Shown: positions 43,801 through 55,686, counted from the stretch's first letter. The stretch is 64,000 nt of DNA from Mesorhabditis belari (GCA_958450365.1 CAUEEP010000730.1:2293001-2357000); one strand, 5' to 3'. The notes: generated by a model not told the origin, from the sequence alone. A program made the numbers and translations.

Positions 43801-44691
43801 TAAGACTATTGTGTTTTTAGGGATCAGGAATCGATCTTGCTGCCACAAACATTCAACGCGCTCGTGACTTCGGCGTTGGACCGTACAACAGATACCGTAC
43901 ATTGGCTGGACTCAAGAAAGCCGTCACAATGGATGACTTTGCTGATTCAATCCCAGCTGCTAAGGTTAAAAAAGAACTAACATGCCGTAATTATCGTCTT
44001 CAATTATTTGTAATGTGCTGATTCTTTTATTTTACTACTAATAGTTAGAAAGTTTTTTTTCCAGATTGCCATGTTGAAGACAGTTTACACGAGCCCGGAT
44101 GATGTGGATCTTTATCCAGGAATGGTCATGGAGAATCCAGTTGCTGGAGCTGTTGTAGGTTTTTGAAAATTATTCTTTTTCATATTTGGAATATAAATTG
44201 TACCTATATAGATAAAAAATGGCAAGCGATACAAAGAAGTTTAGGTTGGACCGACCGCTGGTCACATCATTGGAACACAATTCAAAAATCTCAAAGTTGG
44301 CGATCGTTTCTTCTATGAGAATCAAGTGCCCAACAGTCGAGGATTGAATGCACGTGAGTAAAAAGATATTTTATACTTAGATATGAGAAAAGGTTTCACT
44401 TTAACACAAGTCTAATATAATGTCATTTCAGAGGAGATTGCCGCAGTTCGAGCCTTCGATTTCCGATACATTTACTGTGCTCACTCACCCTCCACCACAC
44501 AAATCCCCAAGGATATCTTTGTCTACAAGTAAGATTTTTTTCAGAAACTATCCATTAGCATTTTCAGCATTATAATATTTGAAAGCTTATTAATGATAAA
44601 GTTTTCCTAACCATCAATTTCTAGTTCTCCACAAGGGCCATGCTCAAACTTGAAGCCGATCGACTTGACGCCATTCCTCCCACCAAATTAA
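40849..44691 (+). CDS. Secreted animal haem peroxidase, non-canonical
   Basis: An animal haem peroxidase (peroxidasin/myeloperoxidase fold). The signal peptide MIRPIVALVAFAALA is followed by a Cys-containing N-terminal region of about 120 residues, then EPIRRITGDCNNLQRAKDGA, the usual start of the domain. Landmarks: distal His in GQVIAHDLVLTP, catalytic Arg in GDLRTSLHPGLYAPQMFLLA followed by EHNR, YRDYLP-like YTHYLPKILG, proximal His in GTNAFRFGHSEAR, SGIDLAATNIQRARDFGVGP, and the C-terminal VGPTAGHIIGTQFKNLKVGD with RFFYENQ. The distal motif has Ala where the family has the haem-ester Asp (DHD becomes AHD). The second ester Glu after the catalytic Arg is Leu. Distal His, Arg and proximal His are kept. 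The end is LTPFLPPN with TAA at 44689-44691. In nematodes such enzymes often cross-link cuticle; here that is inference. Confidence 0.9.
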
Positions 44692-44816
44692 GTAAACAAA
44701 TCTTTCGTAACTCTTAATAAGTGATCAATAATGAAATGCATACTGTAATAAACGGTGCGATTTATTTTGAAAACACAATTCAAAAACTACATTTTGAGTA
44801 ATGATGGATTTTCTGT

Positions 44817-45311
44817 CTGACTGTCCAGAAAGTCTTTTCGTTCTTTTTCGTACTACCGTTCAAAAATAACCAATTCACCAATTAACCTATGGTTTGCCCT
44901 AAATAAAAAGTGTTTAGTGTTCAATTTCCTATCTTCTTTTTAAGTTCACTTTCAAGCAAATTCGAGGGTGAAAACGTGTTTTTCGTAAAAATCTATAAAA
45001 ACCTCTACGAAGAAGTTGGCTGAAACAATTTCTCTGAAAATTTGGCTCTATACCTAACTTCTTGTGCTCTATCTTTTATCCATTGACACCAAGATAGGTT
45101 TCCTCAGCTAAAGTGTCTAAATCGCATCCTCGAGACGTCGCCCTTTTTTACTACCCGACTTGACGCTCACAAAAAACCACACATAAGACATTTTAAACCC
45201 GTTTTAGTGTTATTTTGCTAAAAAAAATAATTGGCCTTTTTAATGAAACAAACCGTAGTTCAATTAGTGCATTTGTTGGTTTTAAATGGAAGTACGAGAA
45301 GGATGGCCTAA
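44817..45311. mobile_element. Mariner-type MITE (495 bp)
   Basis: The left end CTGACTGTCCAGAAAGTCTT and the right end GTACGAGAAGGATGGCCTAA, followed by TA, are family ends. The inner CAATTAACCTATGGTTTGCC and the matching right-arm ACCGTAGTTCAATTAGTGC are shared with the 21674 and 31450 copies. This copy is longer, with about 270 bp of extra internal sequence. Confidence 0.6.
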
Positions 45312-45845
45312 TAATAGTCTCACGATACTCATCGTTTCAAACTCACCTTTTCAACCATCGAGTTATTGTTGGGTGGTCTTCTCACAAATTTAAACGAGAA
45401 ACTTCCTGTAAACAACGTTGAATCATTCTGAGACGGCCTATGGATTACCTTCGGGTGGGATCGTTGTTCGAATCGGTATCTCGGTGCTCGTCTCCACCGA
45501 TCCAACCATTCCCTACATACAACAGCTTATTCTTAAAATACTTTCTAATTTCACCTCCAAGTTCTTGTACTTAAGTTGAACTTGTGGGTGTGCTGATTTT
45601 TGGCTGGATTTTTTCTGTTTTCTGTCTGGTTGTCCATTAGTGTTAAGCGGAGCAGGAAGAGATGAGAGAAGTTTCTCAACGAGAGGCTCTAAGGCTAAAA
45701 TGGACTGTATTAGTAAGAAAAAAGCCGGCCAATATGAATCTAACTTGGATGACTGAGCGATATGCTAAAGTTATACCGTAAGAAAAACTTTTGGCTTTTG
45801 AGATATCATCGTCGTTTGTTGACTTCACGTTCCCAAAAAAAATGC

Positions 45846-45949
45846 AGATATAAGACATTTTAAACCCGTTTTAATGTTTGGCAATTGGTGCATTTGTTGG
45901 CTTTAAACGGAAGTACAAAAAAAACGAGAAGACTTTCTGGACAACCTAC
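45846..45949. mobile_element. Right-end fragment of the same mariner MITE family
   Basis: ATATAAGACATTTTAAACCC repeats the right arm found at 45183, followed by TTTGTTGGCTTTAAACGGAA and the end GAAGACTTTCTGGACAACCT. It is a second right end about 640 bp downstream of the first, so the locus is a partial tandem or nested insertion. Confidence 0.55.
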
Positions 45950-46883
45950 TATTTGATACGTTGTATCGAATCGTTGTCCTAATCGATTTTTCTTCTGAAA
46001 CGATTATAGTTGGGTTTGACCTTGAATTAAATGTGAAGGTTTTCGAAGCCTTTGTTTTCAAATAGGCTGCAGATTATCTAATTTCATTAGAAATCAGTTT
46101 TTCCGACTGCACCTGAAAATGATTGCAATGAGCTTATTACATTTGTATTAATTCACAAAAGCGTTTTTTTATTGAAGCAAGTCGACCCGTTTATGTTTGT
46201 TGACGGGGGGGGGGACATCAAGCAAAAATCCCTTTCACAAATTGTTTGCATGACTTGTCTCTTCTCTCTCGTTCTGTCTCCTCTTGCACTCACCTTCAAT
46301 AAACCTCTTGTAAACATGAAAAATATTCGTACCGAACCATTGTTGCTTCATGTTTCATTTTGCAGTTAAACTACACTAAAAAGTGTGTTGGGCTAATAAT
46401 TGAACAAGCCGCGATTGAACAAATCGGCAACAACTTGTGTTATTTAACTAGTCCTAGAATTTCATTAGAATCTTTTAAAAACTTTTGTTCCAAACTATTA
46501 TTCTAATGAAACTAGTTAGCAATTCTTTTGGTGAAACCTTTTTTCTTAACATTCTATGGCTTCCCCTCTCCATCATTGATTTTTGACTCTGAACCATCTA
46601 TGTGTGTTCTATTTATCACAAAAATATTCTTTTTTTGATTTCTTTTTTCCACGTCAATTTTTTCTGTTCTTTTTTCTTTTCAAAAAGTGAATTCGGTGAG
46701 CTCCCTCGTCTTGCACAAATTCCTTATCAAATCATCCCTTCCCCATTTTTTTTCAAATTTGGATTCCTTTGTTGAGGAAAGGATCAATCTTTTTGAAATC
46801 GTTAACAGTAATGATTACTTTTATTAATATTATATTTACTTTTACTTAAAAAACATATCTTTAAAAAATTTGAAAGGTTAAAT

Positions 46884-47501
46884 ATGAGCAGCCAACCATG
46901 GGACACTGAAAGCAATGTGGCCGAGTCGACGAGCATTCCGGAGAAGAAAATTGTAAGGAAATGTTTCATTTTAAACTCAACAAAGAAATCATGGAATTCA
47001 GATTGTTTACAGGAAACTAAGTAGTCACTAGTAGGCAATACAATTACAATTCAGGAGACAGATGAACGACGAGTCGGGCTCTCACGAGAAGAACTCGAGA
47101 AATACCGAAATGATCCATTTTGGCGTCAAGTGCGGTAAGTATTCCAGTTTTGGCTGTAATGACATATTTTTATATAACATTATTGGAAATATCTTATAAA
47201 GAATAAAATTTTCTTGCAGTTACTTCTTCTTTGGTCTCTATTGGGTGGCTTGGTTAGCGATGATTGGTGGGGCAGTTGCCATCGTAGCTACGTCCGGAAA
47301 AGTGAGTTGACAAAAAACATTGAGCGTTTCTCATGTTGAATTAAAAATGGAACCTTTAACACCAAATTTTTATGCCTGATCGAAAATAAATGTCTAACAT
47401 TTGAAAGTCATTTCCAAAAGTGCAATCAACTTCAGATTGGATCCTCAACGACAGCCGCTCCACAGACAGTGCCCACCACTACCGCCACAAATGCTTCGTA
47501 G
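46884..47501 (+). CDS. Stand-alone SLC3A2 (4F2hc) N-terminal domain protein
   Basis: Four exons give about 100 residues: MSSQPWDTESNVAESTSIPE, then VGLSREELEKYRNDPFWRQV, then the membrane segment YFFFGLYWVAWLAMIGGAVA followed by IVATSGK, and a Thr/Ala/Pro tail ending TNAS with TAG at 47499-47501. The EELEKYRNDPFW-RYFFF-YWVAWLAMIGGA pattern matches the cytosolic and transmembrane part of SLC3A2-type heavy chains (ATG proteins in C. elegans), which carry light-chain amino-acid transporters to the membrane. The large extracellular glucosidase-like domain is absent, and so is the juxtamembrane Cys that bonds to the light chain. The protein is type II single-pass. It may be a regulatory or ancestral half-protein. 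Confidence 0.7.
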
Positions 47502-47653
47502 TAATCAAAGATACAAAATGTCCTTTATTGTATATTGAAAGAATACAACTTTATCTAAAGAAAAGAGCAGGCAAGATTGAGAAAAAGATTGAAGTGGCAA
47601 AGGGGTGAGAAGTTGTTGCCTCAGATTTCCACACATCACCACCTCCTGAGCCC

Positions 47654-48799
47654 TCAGCACGCGCTGGCTGAAGTTTGGGATTTTTGTTTAGTACTTCGAT
47701 AGCTCTTTAAATCTTGATTGTAACTAACTAGTAAAATTACAAGGGCTATGTACAGGCCCGTCATATGTAAATTAACGTTTTTGAGAAGAATTCTCATGCA
47801 AACCCTCATTCCATTGCACTTGTCACTGTCACAAGTGTTACATGTTGTCCCATACGGAATACCGGCAATCGATTGACAGTCATAGTTTGTGCAACCCCGT
47901 CGGAATACTGTTATTAATTACTTGTTGTTTCTCAAAATATCTGATACTATTAAAGTTGAGGGACCCCACTTTTTTCCGAAATTTTCTGCTATCCTTAGGT
48001 TTTCAAGTACGCTGAGCACGAATATCACATTTTTAAGCTCGGTTTTCAATAAAAGGTCAATTTGACTTTTTGAGTTTCGAAAATTCTATCATTTTAAGGG
48101 TTTTTAGCGTTTTAAATGCAAATGTACAATTAATAATTTTAACAATAATTGTTTTTGTCGTAAAAGAGTTAGAGATTTTCTTCGAATTTTGGTCGCAGGT
48201 AGTCGGTCTATACCCATGCGAATAGATCAATTCAAGTTTGAAATTCTGATTTTGCCATCAAAATAACCCCTAATCCAACGGCCCTCTTTAGGGCCACAAA
48301 GATAGCTGACAAGTAACCCGTTAAAAGCCTTCATTTTAAACTATTATTTTGCAAATTTGCATTTAAGACGCTAAAGCCCTTAAAATGACACAACTTTCGA
48401 AATTCAAAAAGTCGGATTTTTTTATTGAAAACCGAGCTGAAAAATGTGATATTCGTGCGCAGCGTACTTGAAAACCTAAGAATAGCAGAAAATTTTGGAA
48501 AAAGTGGGGTTCCCCAACTTTAATAGTACCAAATATCTTTATTGATTATCGAATACCTTTATCTTCTTTGTCGACAAACCGATAACAGAATCGTGTATCT
48601 GGTGGACAAACGTCGATCACCCAACGATCCGGATTAGCACAAAGTTCGCCCTCACAAGTTTGACACAAAAGTGCAAACACATCGAAAATGGGACTTCAAT
48701 CATATTGCTGTCTTTAAAAATAGGCATACCTGTCTGGATCAAGCTGGCAAAGAAAAGCACAGCGATAGTAATTTTGTACGAAGATCTAAGTAAGCACAT
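47654..48799 (-). CDS. Ly6/uPAR-like cysteine-rich secreted or anchored protein
   Basis: Two exons are clear. The upstream one reads LLCQTCEGELCANPDRWVID, VCPPDTRFCYRFVDKEDK. The downstream one reads RGCTNYDCQSIAGIPYGTTC, NTCDSDKCNG. Ten or more cysteines with a CxxC near the start and a terminal CD-DKCN give the three-finger Ly6 pattern. A hydrophobic MTGLYIALVILLV follows, which could serve as a GPI or membrane anchor, and an in-frame TGA lies at 47654-47656. A likely signal exon (MCLLRSSYKITIAVLFFASL) starts at 48799, but its donor does not join to the CQTC exon in frame with the splice sites I can see, so the 5' end is unresolved. A hAT-like MITE occupies the intron between the Cys-rich exons. 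Confidence 0.5.
47943..48530. mobile_element. Long-TIR MITE with 8-bp duplication (hAT-like)
   Basis: 588 bp with inverted repeats of about 180 bp. Left end GATACTATTAAAGTTGAGGG; right end as complement GGTACTATTAAAGTTGGGGA. AAATATCT flanks it on both sides (47935-47942 and 48531-48538). The arms also share TTTTCAAGTACGCTG and TTTTAAGGG-TTTAGCGT blocks. There is no coding sequence inside. It fills an intron of the Ly6-like gene and would fold into a long hairpin in the pre-mRNA. Confidence 0.8.
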
Positions 48800-49165
48800 T
48801 GTTGAGACTGGTACTTCGATCAATTTTGAATTGAAAAGCCCCTTATCAATGTAAGAGAGGCAGGAAATGTGGGCGGATGGAAAGATTCTAACTTGAGTCA
48901 CCAACGATTGTTTGCAATTGTTTGTTCCGAAAGAATTTTCTTCCCACATTTGCTCTTTTTTGTCCCAAATGTCGAACATATCAAATTTATTTGGAAAAAC
49001 AACAAATGAGATCAATGTAGGCAAAGTTGAAATACAGAAAAAATAATATGAGCAAGAAAAGATCACCAACAACACTAGCGACTAGAGATTTTTGTTGATA
49101 CCAAAACCAGAACACTTAAAAATTATTGCACAACTAAAAAATTTTAGGTTAACAAGCCATACTGA

Positions 49166-51146
49166 TTATTCGGACTTTGGGTGTGAAGGATCGACTGGAA
49201 CTGATGCTGCACGTTCTTCACCTTCCAATTCTTCCATTTGTGTTCCACTAAGCTCGTTAGTTTCCTCCTCATCCGAGAATTCACTTTCTGGGTAAACATC
49301 TTCTCTAAAAAGTTATATATTAACAAAAATGAATAAACCAATATTTTTACCTATCTACGGCAAAATCGGCAGAACAGATCGAGTAAGTAATAATCGAAAG
49401 AAAAGCGATTGGAACACCAAATAAGCATGTTGAAAGCAATGGCTGCGTGACAAACATTTGATGAACATTTGTAAATACCTAAAAAGTTAAAGGTATTATG
49501 GGTTCAGAAACAAACTTCATAGCCAATTCGTTTCACTCTTTGAACTACGCCTCGCCCGCCAAGAGCAACTCCTCCTAAAATACTTCCGAACAATAACAAA
49601 ATAATAATAATAAAGCTAACCTTCTGCTTTTAAATTTCGCAGCCATGTAACAATGGAAGGTGCTGTGATTTTCTCGATTTCATCACTGGTCAAATAGTAC
49701 TCATACGATGTGTAATTAAACAACAAAATTCCTAAACAATTCTATCATAAAAAATCTACCATATATACCTGGGATTTCAACGTCGCCTAGTACGATATTA
49801 TTAGCAATCTCATTTCCATCTAGCCAAGCAAATTGATAGCTCCTTCTGAGATCGGGATCAGTTCGGATTTGCTTTGCTGCTTCTTCACCCTCAAGTGCAC
49901 TATAGAATTTCTACTATATTAATAAAGACCAACTTTTTTATACAAAATTGCAACAGGGGAGTTTGGTGTGGAGATATCCGCATTTGCCAGAACTAGCAAT
50001 ACAAGAAGTTTGTTGCTAGATGCCAGATCAGGAATCATTGATCCTTAAATCAGTTAGTAATAATGATAATATTTTAAAAATAAGAACCATAAAAACAATT
50101 TACCTGTAGCTTGCGGTAATAGCGGCCAACGTTCGGACAAAATCCAATCGTGAACATATTCTTAAAGTTATTTAAAATTAAGACCATAAAAATCTAGTAA
50201 ACCCGGAGATTCAGTAAATGGAGTCGGGGGCGCGTCTTTGACGACAAAGATACGGAGACCGGGATAATCCTCTCGTAGTTCTGGCGGAATAATGGATCGT
50301 CGAATCTAAAAAAAGCGACTTGTATACAATTTTAAATGAAAAACACCTTGTAAAACCTCGTTTTACCAAATAAATTTTCGGCTGCTTTGTCAAAATCATC
50401 TCGAAGCCTTAACAAAGTTTCATCTGTCGTCTCATCATAGTCGATAAACACAAATGATGGATCATCCTTTGATTTCTCGCGAATCTGACATTTAATTTTT
50501 AAATTAACAAGTGAAAAATAAATAAATACCTCATTCAAGAACACCATGTCTTTAATATCTTGGACCAATGGTGATGACGCCTTAACCGCAAAATCGATCA
50601 TTGCCTCCTTCTTACGATCACCATCATAATTTAAAATTTTACCGTTTCGGAAACTAAAAAACATTCAAATAATTTATTGAATTAGGCATTCTAATTAAAA
50701 CTCACAACATTAAAGTCGGATATGCATGAACGCTCAACTCGGTACAAACGGATGGAAATCGAGTGCAATCCAATTTAGCAATACGAATCGGCGAATTCTT
50801 AAATTACAGTTTAATAACTCTACATTGAAAAACCAACCAATTCCGCGATTGCATGAGCAACGTGCTCCCAAACCGGAGCCAATCTTTTGCAATGGGCACA
50901 CCACGGAGCAAACAACTAGAGACACCATATAATTTGCTTGGAAAGATACTGATACTGATAAAGATCAAAAATACTGATAAAGTCGCACCTTTACAAACCA
51001 AAATCCTTCATCTTTCACCTCAAGAAAGCCTAAAAAAATAGATTATATCTCCCTACATAAAACATACGCTCGTTGAGATCGATCACCGAAGATTGGATAT
51101 TGGCGAGAGCGACACCCAAGAGTAGAGATAGGGTGATTAGCCGCAT
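49166..51146 (-). CDS. TMX3, thioredoxin-related ER transmembrane protein
   Basis: A membrane-bound protein disulfide isomerase of the endoplasmic reticulum. Signal peptide MRLITLSLLLGVALA. The thioredoxin domain has the active site in LFAPWCAHCKRLAPVWEHVA, so CAHC rather than the common CGHC, followed by IAKLDCTRFPSVCTELSVHA and a cis-Pro in YPTLML. Two further thioredoxin-like domains are represented by QFAWLDGNEIANNIVLGDVE and LLFNYTSYEYYLTSDEIEKI; human TMX3 has the same order. The TM segment is FGVPIAFLSIITYSICS, followed by an acidic cytosolic tail (EDVYPESEFSDEEETNELSG). The stop is TAA 49166-49168. The start at 51146 lies just after an acceptor-like TTTTTAG. The tail lacks a clear KKxx retrieval signal. 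Confidence 0.85.
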
Positions 51147-51754
51147 AATCTAAAAATATAAACTGTATACATCAGCGAGGTATGTAATTTTTATTACAAA
51201 TACAGTGCTACGCAAAAATCTTGTCGCTTCGTCTTAGCAAAAAGTTTTGATCTAAATTTCGAATAAAAAACCCTTTTTCCAAAAAAGTTTTTGTCTTATT
51301 AGTTAGCCGTAATCATCTAGTTTTCGAAACATAAGTAAAAGTTTATCAAAAAAAATTTATTGTACTGTGCTTTTTGCTTTTGCCTAGGTGTAGGTAGGTA
51401 GGTATTTTGCAAAAGGGATACAAAACGAAAAGATACAGCATAACAACATTTTTTACACACACGCGCGCTCTTCAATACCCAATGATTTAGAGAGCGTGAG
51501 CGCCCACCCCAATTTCTCCCACAAAATACTGTAGACAAAGAGAAAGAAAGTGCCCAGTCCCACCGCGATTTTACTTCAAAATCACTTCTCTCAACCAAAG
51601 TCTGAATATTGAGCGCTCGTTTGGTTGTTGATCTTCTCGTTAGATTCAAACTTTCCAATAACTGTTCAACACACTTTTCTTGTTGTTGCGCCTTAGTTCT
51701 GTTTTCTTAGTCTTTGTCAAAGTTTATTAAAATTTTGTTTAGAACTCGGCAAAC
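51147..51754. other. Divergent region between TMX3 and V-ATPase subunit E
   Basis: About 600 bp that should hold both promoters. A minus-strand frame of 113 codons at 51317-51658 has no domain features, and I do not call it a gene. Confidence 0.45.
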
Positions 51755-53027
51755 ATGGGCATTTCCGACAATGACGTCCAAAAACAACTCCGTCATATGA
51801 TGGCTTTCATCGAACAGGAAGCCACCGAAAAAGCTGAAGAAATTGATGCCAAGGCTGAAGAAGAATTTAACATTGAGAAGGTAAAATTTGAATGTTTGCT
51901 CTAGATTATTTTTAAATCAAATTTTTGGGCAATCTTAAAACGACTAATGGGATATTTTAAACAAATTTGCGGTTGATCCACACAATGCCCAACATCGCCC
52001 TAATTATGAATTGCTTGCCTTTTGACGTTTTAAATTTAGGGACGTCTTGTACAACAACAACGAACGAAGATCATGGAGTTCTACGAGAAAAAAGAAAAAC
52101 AGGTTGAACTGCAGCGAAAAATTCAAAGTTCGAACTCACTCAATGCTGGACGTTTGATGTGTCTAAAGGTATAAGTTTGTAAAATTAATGGGATGATCTT
52201 TATGCTTTCTAGGCTCGAGAAGATCATTTGCACAATGTTTTGGAAGAAGCCAAGGCCAATCTCTCGAAGATCTCCGCTGATCAAGCCCGCTATCCATCGA
52301 TCCTCAAGGGACTTATCATGCAGGTAACAGATTTAACTAATAACTAATATTTGATCTTCTATTCTTTTTAACGGCTGTATTTTTTTGCCATGATAAACTA
52401 GCTCTTTATCAAAGAATTCAGGCTTTCCTTCAAATGTTGGAAAACGAGGTAGTGCTCCGGTGCCGAAAGCAAGACGAGCACCTCGTTGATCAACTTTTAC
52501 CTGAATGTCTTGATGCTTTGGAAAAGCAGTGGGGCAAACGATCAAAGGTTTGTTTTCAAGTCAAACTTTTTGTCTTATGAATTAATTTTTAGGTCTCACT
52601 TGATCGTTCTCATTACTTGCCCTCTGACTCAGCTGGTGGTGTTGAGGTCAGCGCGAAACAAGGAAAGATTAAAGTGTCTTCTACACTTGAGAGTCGTCTC
52701 GATCTTATTGCAAACCAGGTAAGACTTATAAAAAACAATGTTAGTATAGTTTCACCATCTTTTTTAATAAATAAAAATACGCTTTTAAATTTTCTAGTGC
52801 TATTGTTGATTATTTAGGAAATATATCTTTAAAAACGCTTGTGAGCAAAAACTTTGCTTTGTTGAGAAGAGCAACAATTGCATCAAGGAACCGATGCTAA
52901 TCTTTGAAAATAAGAATTTTGGGCCAAATTATTTAAGATAATTTTTCCCCATCAATTTTTTTAGATTGTGCCTCAAATTCGTACAGCTCTTTTCGGGCCG
53001 AACCAAAACCGCAAATTCTTCGACTAA
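51755..53027 (+). CDS. vha-8: V-ATPase V1 subunit E
   Basis: Peripheral-stalk subunit of the vacuolar proton pump. Five or six exons join to about 226 residues, the normal length. N-terminus [20 protein letters not shown], a long coiled-coil helix ([40 protein letters not shown]), a conserved [19 protein letters not shown], and the C-terminal head ([40 protein letters not shown]). The start is preceded by a T-rich region. The stop is TAA 53025-53027. C. elegans has a single orthologue, vha-8. Confidence 0.95.
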
Positions 53028-53893
53028 GGTGACTATATTTTTTTGCAAAATTATTTGTTAGTTTGCGCACCACTATTTTTCCAACAGTCCTACATTCCGA
53101 ATTTTGTGATATATGTGAAAATTTATATAATGTTTTATCATAGTGTTAATATTTTTATCTCTGTGTTTCCATTTAGTTGTCCATAGATTTGATAAAGGAG
53201 TTTATTTTGTATTTTTCGATTGCAACCGAAAATTTTAGAGAAAGATGAGTGAAAAGACCTTGAAAAAATTTTTTGATACTCTTTGTGAGGGATAGAGAGA
53301 AAAGTCTCTCATTTTGTAGAGTGGTCAATCCTGGTACATTTTCCATAACTTCAAGCGATCGATGCTATGTAAAGTCAAACGAATTATCTTCTTGTTAAGC
53401 TTAATTTCAATTATCAATAGCACTAGGTATGTTTGATCGTTATCTAGTCGTTATCTTTTTCCGCGTAGTCGTGCTTTAGAACCGCTCAGCTGTTTCATGG
53501 AGTGCAACTCAAAGACTATATTCCCCCTGATAAACTAATAAATCGCGAAAGTAAATTTTCTTCAAAAATGGCTTCAAACTCGAAATCTTTCAACAACTAC
53601 CAAGTGAGATTTGCCCGATTTTGCAAATGAATATCTTCTAACAAATGCCAGATTTCTTCATTGACGAGAATCGCCTTCCACTTGCACCACCATGAAATTG
53701 AGAAAACGTTCATGTTAGGTACTTCAACGAGTCTCATTGCGCTGGCTATGCTCATGTTTGTTTTTCTCAGAATAATGTTAGACGAATCAATTTAGCAAAT
53801 AAATATTTATAAAGCCAGTAAATATACAAAATAACAAATTTAAAAACATAACGAAAGATAAAATTGTTACCCGATACAAGATAATAATTGTTT
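53028..53893. other. Convergent intergenic region
   Basis: Between the ends of the V-ATPase E gene (+) and PCID2 (-). It contains 3' UTR-like AT-rich DNA. I saw no gene or inverted-repeat element. Confidence 0.5.
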
Positions 53894-55686
53894 TCAAGGA
53901 GTTATCGAGGAAAGTGGCGGAAATGGCTGTTGTTTACTGAGCACAAGTATCTGGTGCGAGTGTGAAATGTAGCCTTTTATCTTTTTCTAAATTCTAATAT
54001 TAAATTTACTTCTAATAAGGATCTACCTCAGAAACAAGTGTCGCAACAATACATTCAATCTCGTCTTCATCCACATCATCCAATTCTTGTAGTTGAACTG
54101 CTATCATAAAACCAGCCAACGGAATTCTTGATTCACCAACCATTAATGCTCTAAATAAGTTTAGCTTAGCTTGACCAGTAGTAATTTAAAACCCACACTT
54201 TCTTGAATAATGTACGAAAAGTGATTGCTCGTAGTTTTTCAAGAATCAAATATAAGCCACAGTTTATGAAAAAGTCCTCGTTGTTCCTTAGCGCACCATC
54301 CAATCGTGTTAAGTGCCCTTCTTTAACAGCTTCAACAACCTAAACATTATTTTAAAACTATTTGGCTGAAAAATTGATAAAAAGTAGCTATAAAAATATT
54401 TCACTGATTGAATGAGCATATTTTTTTAATGAAAATGAAAAAAATTTACCTCTACGAAAGAGTCAAGCTTGTATTTCCTTAAAAGTTCCGTTTTTGGCAT
54501 ATGACCGAGAAACATCTGGAAAAAGAATATGGTAAAAATGTGAATAGGGCGTTCTTGAACCTTAACTGGAATCAGGAACGTCAATATTAATCGTTTGTTG
54601 TGCCCCTGAGTAGTTGGGCAGTTGCGAAATGCATAGGTCAACGACTTTTCTGCTGAAAATAAAAAAATTTAAGATCCTGAAGTAAAAATAACCAAGAATC
54701 AGTTCTCCGTCAAACATCGCTTTTCTCCCCAAGTAATAATTGTACGTCACACGATCAGCCATTGAGAAATGCGCTTGTAAAGGACCGGCGTTATCAATGG
54801 CTCGGATCAGAGGCTTGAGTAAGTTGAGTTTATTAATCTTAAAATATTCATTTAAATACAAACGCATTAAAACAACCTTGAAGTAGATTCGAAATAGTTG
54901 ATTTGTCATATTGAGCATGGATATTTTCTTTGTAATATTTGGATTTTTACTTCTAAACATAGGCAAATCTAAATCCAGAAAAAAACATACGCATCTGTAA
55001 CGCAACTTCTGTAACACTCCATAATATATTTTGCACTTTCTTCGTAAAATGATGTTTCTTCCCCTTCGGTATCCTCCATGTCCGCGTTTTCGTCTGCCTA
55101 AGGCAACAACGAGTATAGAACTTTTCTAAAAACATACTAATTTAGCCAATTGAATCAGATCTCGTGATGTAGCGTAGAAAATCGGCATATACCAGTTTGA
55201 TTCCTTCATTTTTTGCATCAACTCCGTATTTATGAGTTGAATTATCTAGAGAAAAAATTTATCAAATTAAAATAGCAGCTAACCTGTATTTGAGTTTTAT
55301 AAGCATCCTCAAAGTTGTTTGCAGAAATGTAATACAGAACCTAAAAATTAGGTGTACGCTTACTATTGGCAAAAGGTACCTGAATGTGGAGGCAACAAAT
55401 AGAGTCAAACGTTTCAAACGGAACAAACGCTCGGTCGACTCGAGATCCAAAATCGTGTACCTAAATGTTTTTGTAATTTGAGAACCAAAACACAGCAAAC
55501 TTGCAAACATTTTGCTTGGCTATGCGGCCCATTAACCGATAGTAGTGGAGCAGCATATTCGGCGGCCGACCATGACTCTTCTTCGAATATTCTAAAAGAG
55601 AAAGATTATAAATTAAAGTTAAAATTTTACCTTGTCATTGTATCGATATAATCATCAGGCCTGCGCATCCGCTCTACTGAGATCAT
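53894..55686 (-). CDS. PCID2, PCI-domain subunit of TREX-2
   Basis: Homologue of PCID2/Thp1, part of the TREX-2 mRNA-export complex at the nuclear pore. Exons align along the family: [32 protein letters not shown] with [19 protein letters not shown], the core [20 protein letters not shown] followed by [37 protein letters not shown] with [14 protein letters not shown], the winged-helix region [20 protein letters not shown], and a C-terminus [20 protein letters not shown] matching the human end. The ATG at 55686 follows a TTTCAG site by one base, pointing to trans-splicing. The stop is TGA at 53894-53896. The N-terminus is shorter and more divergent than in vertebrates. Confidence 0.9.

Larger units (their letters stand above)
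44692..46883. other. Intergenic with transposon remnants
   Basis: Between the peroxidase and the SLC3A2-like gene. 44817-45949 is occupied by mariner-type MITE sequence and an insert of unknown origin (45314-45840). From 45950 to 46880 I see no gene, only AT-rich sequence with a run of nine or more G at 46205. Confidence 0.4.

Noticed and set aside
45420..45600. Possible coding remnant reading GIVVRIGISVLVSTDPTIPY
   Set aside because: A short open stretch next to a GTTCGAATC word inside transposon-rich DNA; no family recognised and no splice sites.
51317..51658. 113-codon minus-strand frame upstream of V-ATPase E
   Set aside because: Lies in a promoter-type region, no recognisable domain or splice pattern.
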